Shown: positions 62,130 to 64,000 of the stretch, piece by piece
Layout: the number at the start of each line of letters is the position of its first letter
Position numbering within the stretch: the stretch's first letter is position 1
From: Alteromonadaceae bacterium
GTDB lineage: Bacteria > Pseudomonadota > Gammaproteobacteria > Enterobacterales > Alteromonadaceae
Length of the DNA: 64,000 nucleotides
Direction of reading: 5' to 3'
NCBI GenBank assembly: GCA_013373625.1
Contig: JABXHM010000023.1
Coordinates: 110,042 to 174,041, forward strand
Program-made: the position numbers and the translations under genes
Notes under the pieces: generated by a model
Database searches by the model: none
What the model was told of the DNA's origin: nothing
The model's input: only the letters and a program-made list of their open reading frames with translations

Positions 62130-62342
62130 GATTTATGGTGTTACATATTAACGCCGCCGGATAACAACATGTCATTCTAATTGCCGACCTTAAGCCATTT
62201 TATAGTGATGTAAACTACCGCCTGTCACTGTTAACGCTTAGTGCGCTAACAGGGCTAAAGTAGGTTGACCCATCACTTTGCGTTATTAACTACTGGGCCG
62301 CCAAGTCATCACAGACGGTGAGCGGAAAAGCGGCCGTGCATT

Positions 62343-63497
62343 TTATTGCACGGGCTCTTTAGTTGGCACAATGCGGGCTGTGAAGCCCCAATTACGAGCT
62401 TGATACAAACCAAGCCGCTTAGCATCGTAGTAACGCCCTAATTCCTCGTCGCCATGAACAGCGAAACTCAGGGTGTTTTTACCCTCTTCAAGCGACAGCA
62501 TGATACTTTCTTCGCCAGGTATTACTCTGCCAAAATTGCCGTTATCACGATCAATTTCCTTGCCTGTAAAAATGGGCTGTCCGTTCAGGAAAATCGCTAC
62601 TTCATGTGTATAGTCATACTCTAACGTAACTTGGCGTTTGCCACTGGACTCTAGCTCAGTGGTTGCCAGTACCCAGCGTCCGGGTACATCATAATAACGA
62701 CTTAAGTTAACTACTCCCTGAGAATCAGCTTGTACCTTTTTTAAATCTCCAACACCATTTTTAAGTTTACTCACACATTGGAAAATATAGCTACTGTTAC
62801 CGCAATCAAACTGTGTAGATAGCGACCAACTTTGCAGCGTACCGGAAAGCTGTTCTGGTACATGCTGCGCCGGCGGTAAGCTAACATCATCAGCAAGTGG
62901 CTGTAATTGAAGATTACTCACAACAAAGGCTTTAGATATGCTGGTAAATAGTAGCTTGCCGCCTCGCCTAGACGTTAGGAGCGGGTCTATTACCATGGCT
63001 GGCTCACGGTCATCGTTAAGGTATAGGGCAGCTTTATTCTTTACCACCATTAGCTTGACGCTAAAGGTTTCATTCGCTTTAAGCTTTGCTTCACGCTCAT
63101 AAAGCGGGTAGTTATAGAGCTGCCAACTCATCTCCCCATTGAAGGTAGGAATGTACTGAATTGTTTCCTGCGGCTGAGCATCAGCATACACTCGAAAATA
63201 AAAATATTCATAACTAGCCAAACTAGGGTCGGCGCGAAAACCGATACCCGGCATCATTGCCCCTTGGACGTCAAAGGTGAGAGAGAAATTATCTGGTATA
63301 GTGTTTTCAATGACCACGTATCCCATCGCTGGAACATGGAACTTACCATCTTCTTCTGGTTGATTTGAAATGACAGCGCCATCCTTCCAAAGTGCCTGGG
63401 TTCCAGTATACAGATGGCTTTCTTCTCCACTGGCACTCCTTTGAAGCAGCAAAAAAATGTATAAAACGCCAATTAAACAGCTCACTACACGCATCAT
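62343..63497 (-). CDS. Secreted beta-sandwich protein of unknown function
   Basis: A 384-residue protein with a signal peptide (about 1-24, ending ASGEESH). The first half (about 30-200) resembles a concanavalin/laminin-G type jelly roll (FHVPAMGYVVIENTIPDNFS, then YYFRVY-like strands), and the second half (about 215-375) resembles the beta-sandwich that follows catalytic domains in beta-galactosidase-like proteins (YDVPGRWVLATTELESSGKR and VAIFLNGQPIFTGKEIDRDN). No catalytic pair is visible, so it may bind glycans. Two neighbouring Met codons are possible starts. It is the last gene before the rRNA operon on the minus strand. Confidence 0.6.
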   Translation of the reverse strand: MMRVVSCLIGVLYIFLLLQRSASGEESHLYTGTQALWKDGAVISNQPEEDGKFHVPAMGYVVIENTIPDNFSLTFDVQGAMMPGIGFRADPSLASYEYFYFRVYADAQPQETIQYIPTFNGEMSWQLYNYPLYEREAKLKANETFSVKLMVVKNKAALYLNDDREPAMVIDPLLTSRRGGKLLFTSISKAFVVSNLQLQPLADDVSLPPAQHVPEQLSGTLQSWSLSTQFDCGNSSYIFQCVSKLKNGVGDLKKVQADSQGVVNLSRYYDVPGRWVLATTELESSGKRQVTLEYDYTHEVAIFLNGQPIFTGKEIDRDNGNFGRVIPGEESIMLSLEEGKNTLSFAVHGDEELGRYYDAKRLGLYQARNWGFTARIVPTKEPVQ

Positions 63498-63861
63498 GAT
63501 ATTTTCAACCTATTGACTAACATGGCAAAAGATAAAACCCATAGTACAATTATCAACCATTTAACATAGAGCGCTTATTCGAAAATGCGACGAAAGTCGT
63601 ATATTTACGGTCAGATCTCGGAAAATGATACCGCTGACCATCTCTGAGGACTTTTTCCTGTATTCAATGACTATGACCTGCGTGGCAAAGTAGACTCGCC
63701 TCAAATAGGAAATAAAAGTTATCTCAACAAATAAAGATCGTCCTTACAGACATCACAGCATTACAGAGAATTAGCGACAACAGAACTGAATGGGGGGAAA
63801 CGAGCATCTGTTGAGTGGAGTATGGTTTGACGTTAAGCGCCCGACCAGGAGTTTAATAAAC
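63498..63861. other. Region between the beta-sandwich gene and the rRNA terminator
   Basis: About 360 bases without a visible gene. It should carry the promoter of the minus-strand beta-sandwich gene in its left part. I see no strong repeat or small gene. Confidence 0.5.
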
Positions 63862-63892
63862 AAAAAAGGCCCACTCATTTGAGTGGGCCTTC
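63862..63892 (-). terminator. Rho-independent terminator of the rRNA operon
   Basis: An 11-bp stem, AAGGCCCACTC with GAGTGGGCCTT and loop AAAT on the minus strand, is followed by TTTTTTG. It lies 11 nt after the 5S rRNA gene on the minus strand. Confidence 0.92.
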
Positions 63893-63902
63893 TTCTTAAT
63901 AG

Positions 63903-64000
63903 GAGCCTGGCGGTGTGCTACTCTCACATGGGGAAACCCCACACTACCATCGCCGCTAATACGTTTCACTACTGAGTTCGGAATGGGATCAGGTGGTGCC
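63903..64000 (-). rRNA. rrf: 5S ribosomal RNA, 3' part, cut by window edge
   Basis: The minus strand reads GGCACCACCTGATCCCATTC, then CCGAACTCAGTAGTGAAACG, and ends CACACCGCCAGGCTCC, which is the central and 3' part of gammaproteobacterial 5S rRNA. The 5' 20 or so bases lie beyond the window. The rRNA operon (16S, 23S and 5S) should continue to the right on the minus strand. Confidence 0.95.

Noticed and set aside
1..64000. CRISPR array, tRNA genes, prophage or intact insertion sequence
   Set aside because: I saw no regularly spaced repeats, no cloverleaf sequence I could trust, and no integrase or transposase protein.

Overview
The window is chromosomal DNA from a marine-type gammaproteobacterium, most likely of the order Alteromonadales. 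Grounds for this are the order ubiE-ubiJ-ubiB, the core stretch hslV-hslU, ftsN-like, priA and rpmE, a class I-like HMG-CoA reductase, a large TonB-dependent receptor next to phosphatase and phytase genes, and many proteins carrying the HEINNP-type histidine kinase box. The genus is an inference; no 16S sequence is in view. The right edge enters an rRNA operon on the minus strand: its terminator and the 3' part of the 5S gene are present. I saw no tRNA genes, CRISPR array, intact prophage or intact insertion sequence.

Layout. 1-8 kb is core metabolism on the minus strand (cold-shock protein, ubiquinone genes, gph, a divergent Tag-like glycosylase, oligopeptidase A). 8.3-12.2 kb is a plus-strand signalling operon (PhnD-like periplasmic protein, histidine kinase, response regulator with a degenerate HD-GYP domain). 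12.2-15.6 kb holds map with a ParD-like partner, dps and gor. 15.6-18.0 kb is an AT-rich decayed patch. It has a double-glycine bacteriocin precursor, a likely two-helix immunity protein, a stop-ridden C39 peptidase remnant of its exporter, a frameshifted small membrane gene and an XRE regulator broken by a nonsense codon. 18.1-31.1 kb has secreted carbohydrate-related proteins, a LysR/alcohol dehydrogenase pair, a receiver/HD-GYP phosphodiesterase, a secreted propeller-amidohydrolase and HMG-CoA reductase.

31.4-35.1 kb encodes an intact peptide export operon (HlyD-type adaptor, C39 peptidase-ABC exporter, HTH-only LuxR protein) with no precursor beside it. The only double-glycine precursor I see is in the decayed patch 15 kb away, so the two may work together. 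35-43.5 kb is core (hslVU, ftsN-like, priA, rpmE, malic enzyme) plus a secreted DUF1080 protein. 43.5-45.4 kb is an AraC/degenerate GGDEF pair. 45.7-51.4 kb is a likely phytate-scavenging operon (TonB-dependent receptor, purple-acid-type phosphatase, dual-domain beta-propeller phytase lipoprotein) preceded by a good Pho box.

51.7-58.6 kb is the least understood region. A CheY-like receiver, a CheC-like phosphatase, a PAS histidine kinase, an ECF-type sigma factor and its anti-sigma lie in one tightly packed run. They are followed by DUF4331, a cadherin-like lipoprotein and a TPR protein behind a candidate ECF promoter. It looks like a composite phosphorelay and sigma-factor system controlling secreted proteins of unknown role. 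58.6-64 kb holds an MBL-fold hydrolase, DNA polymerase II, a secreted beta-sandwich protein and the rRNA operon end.
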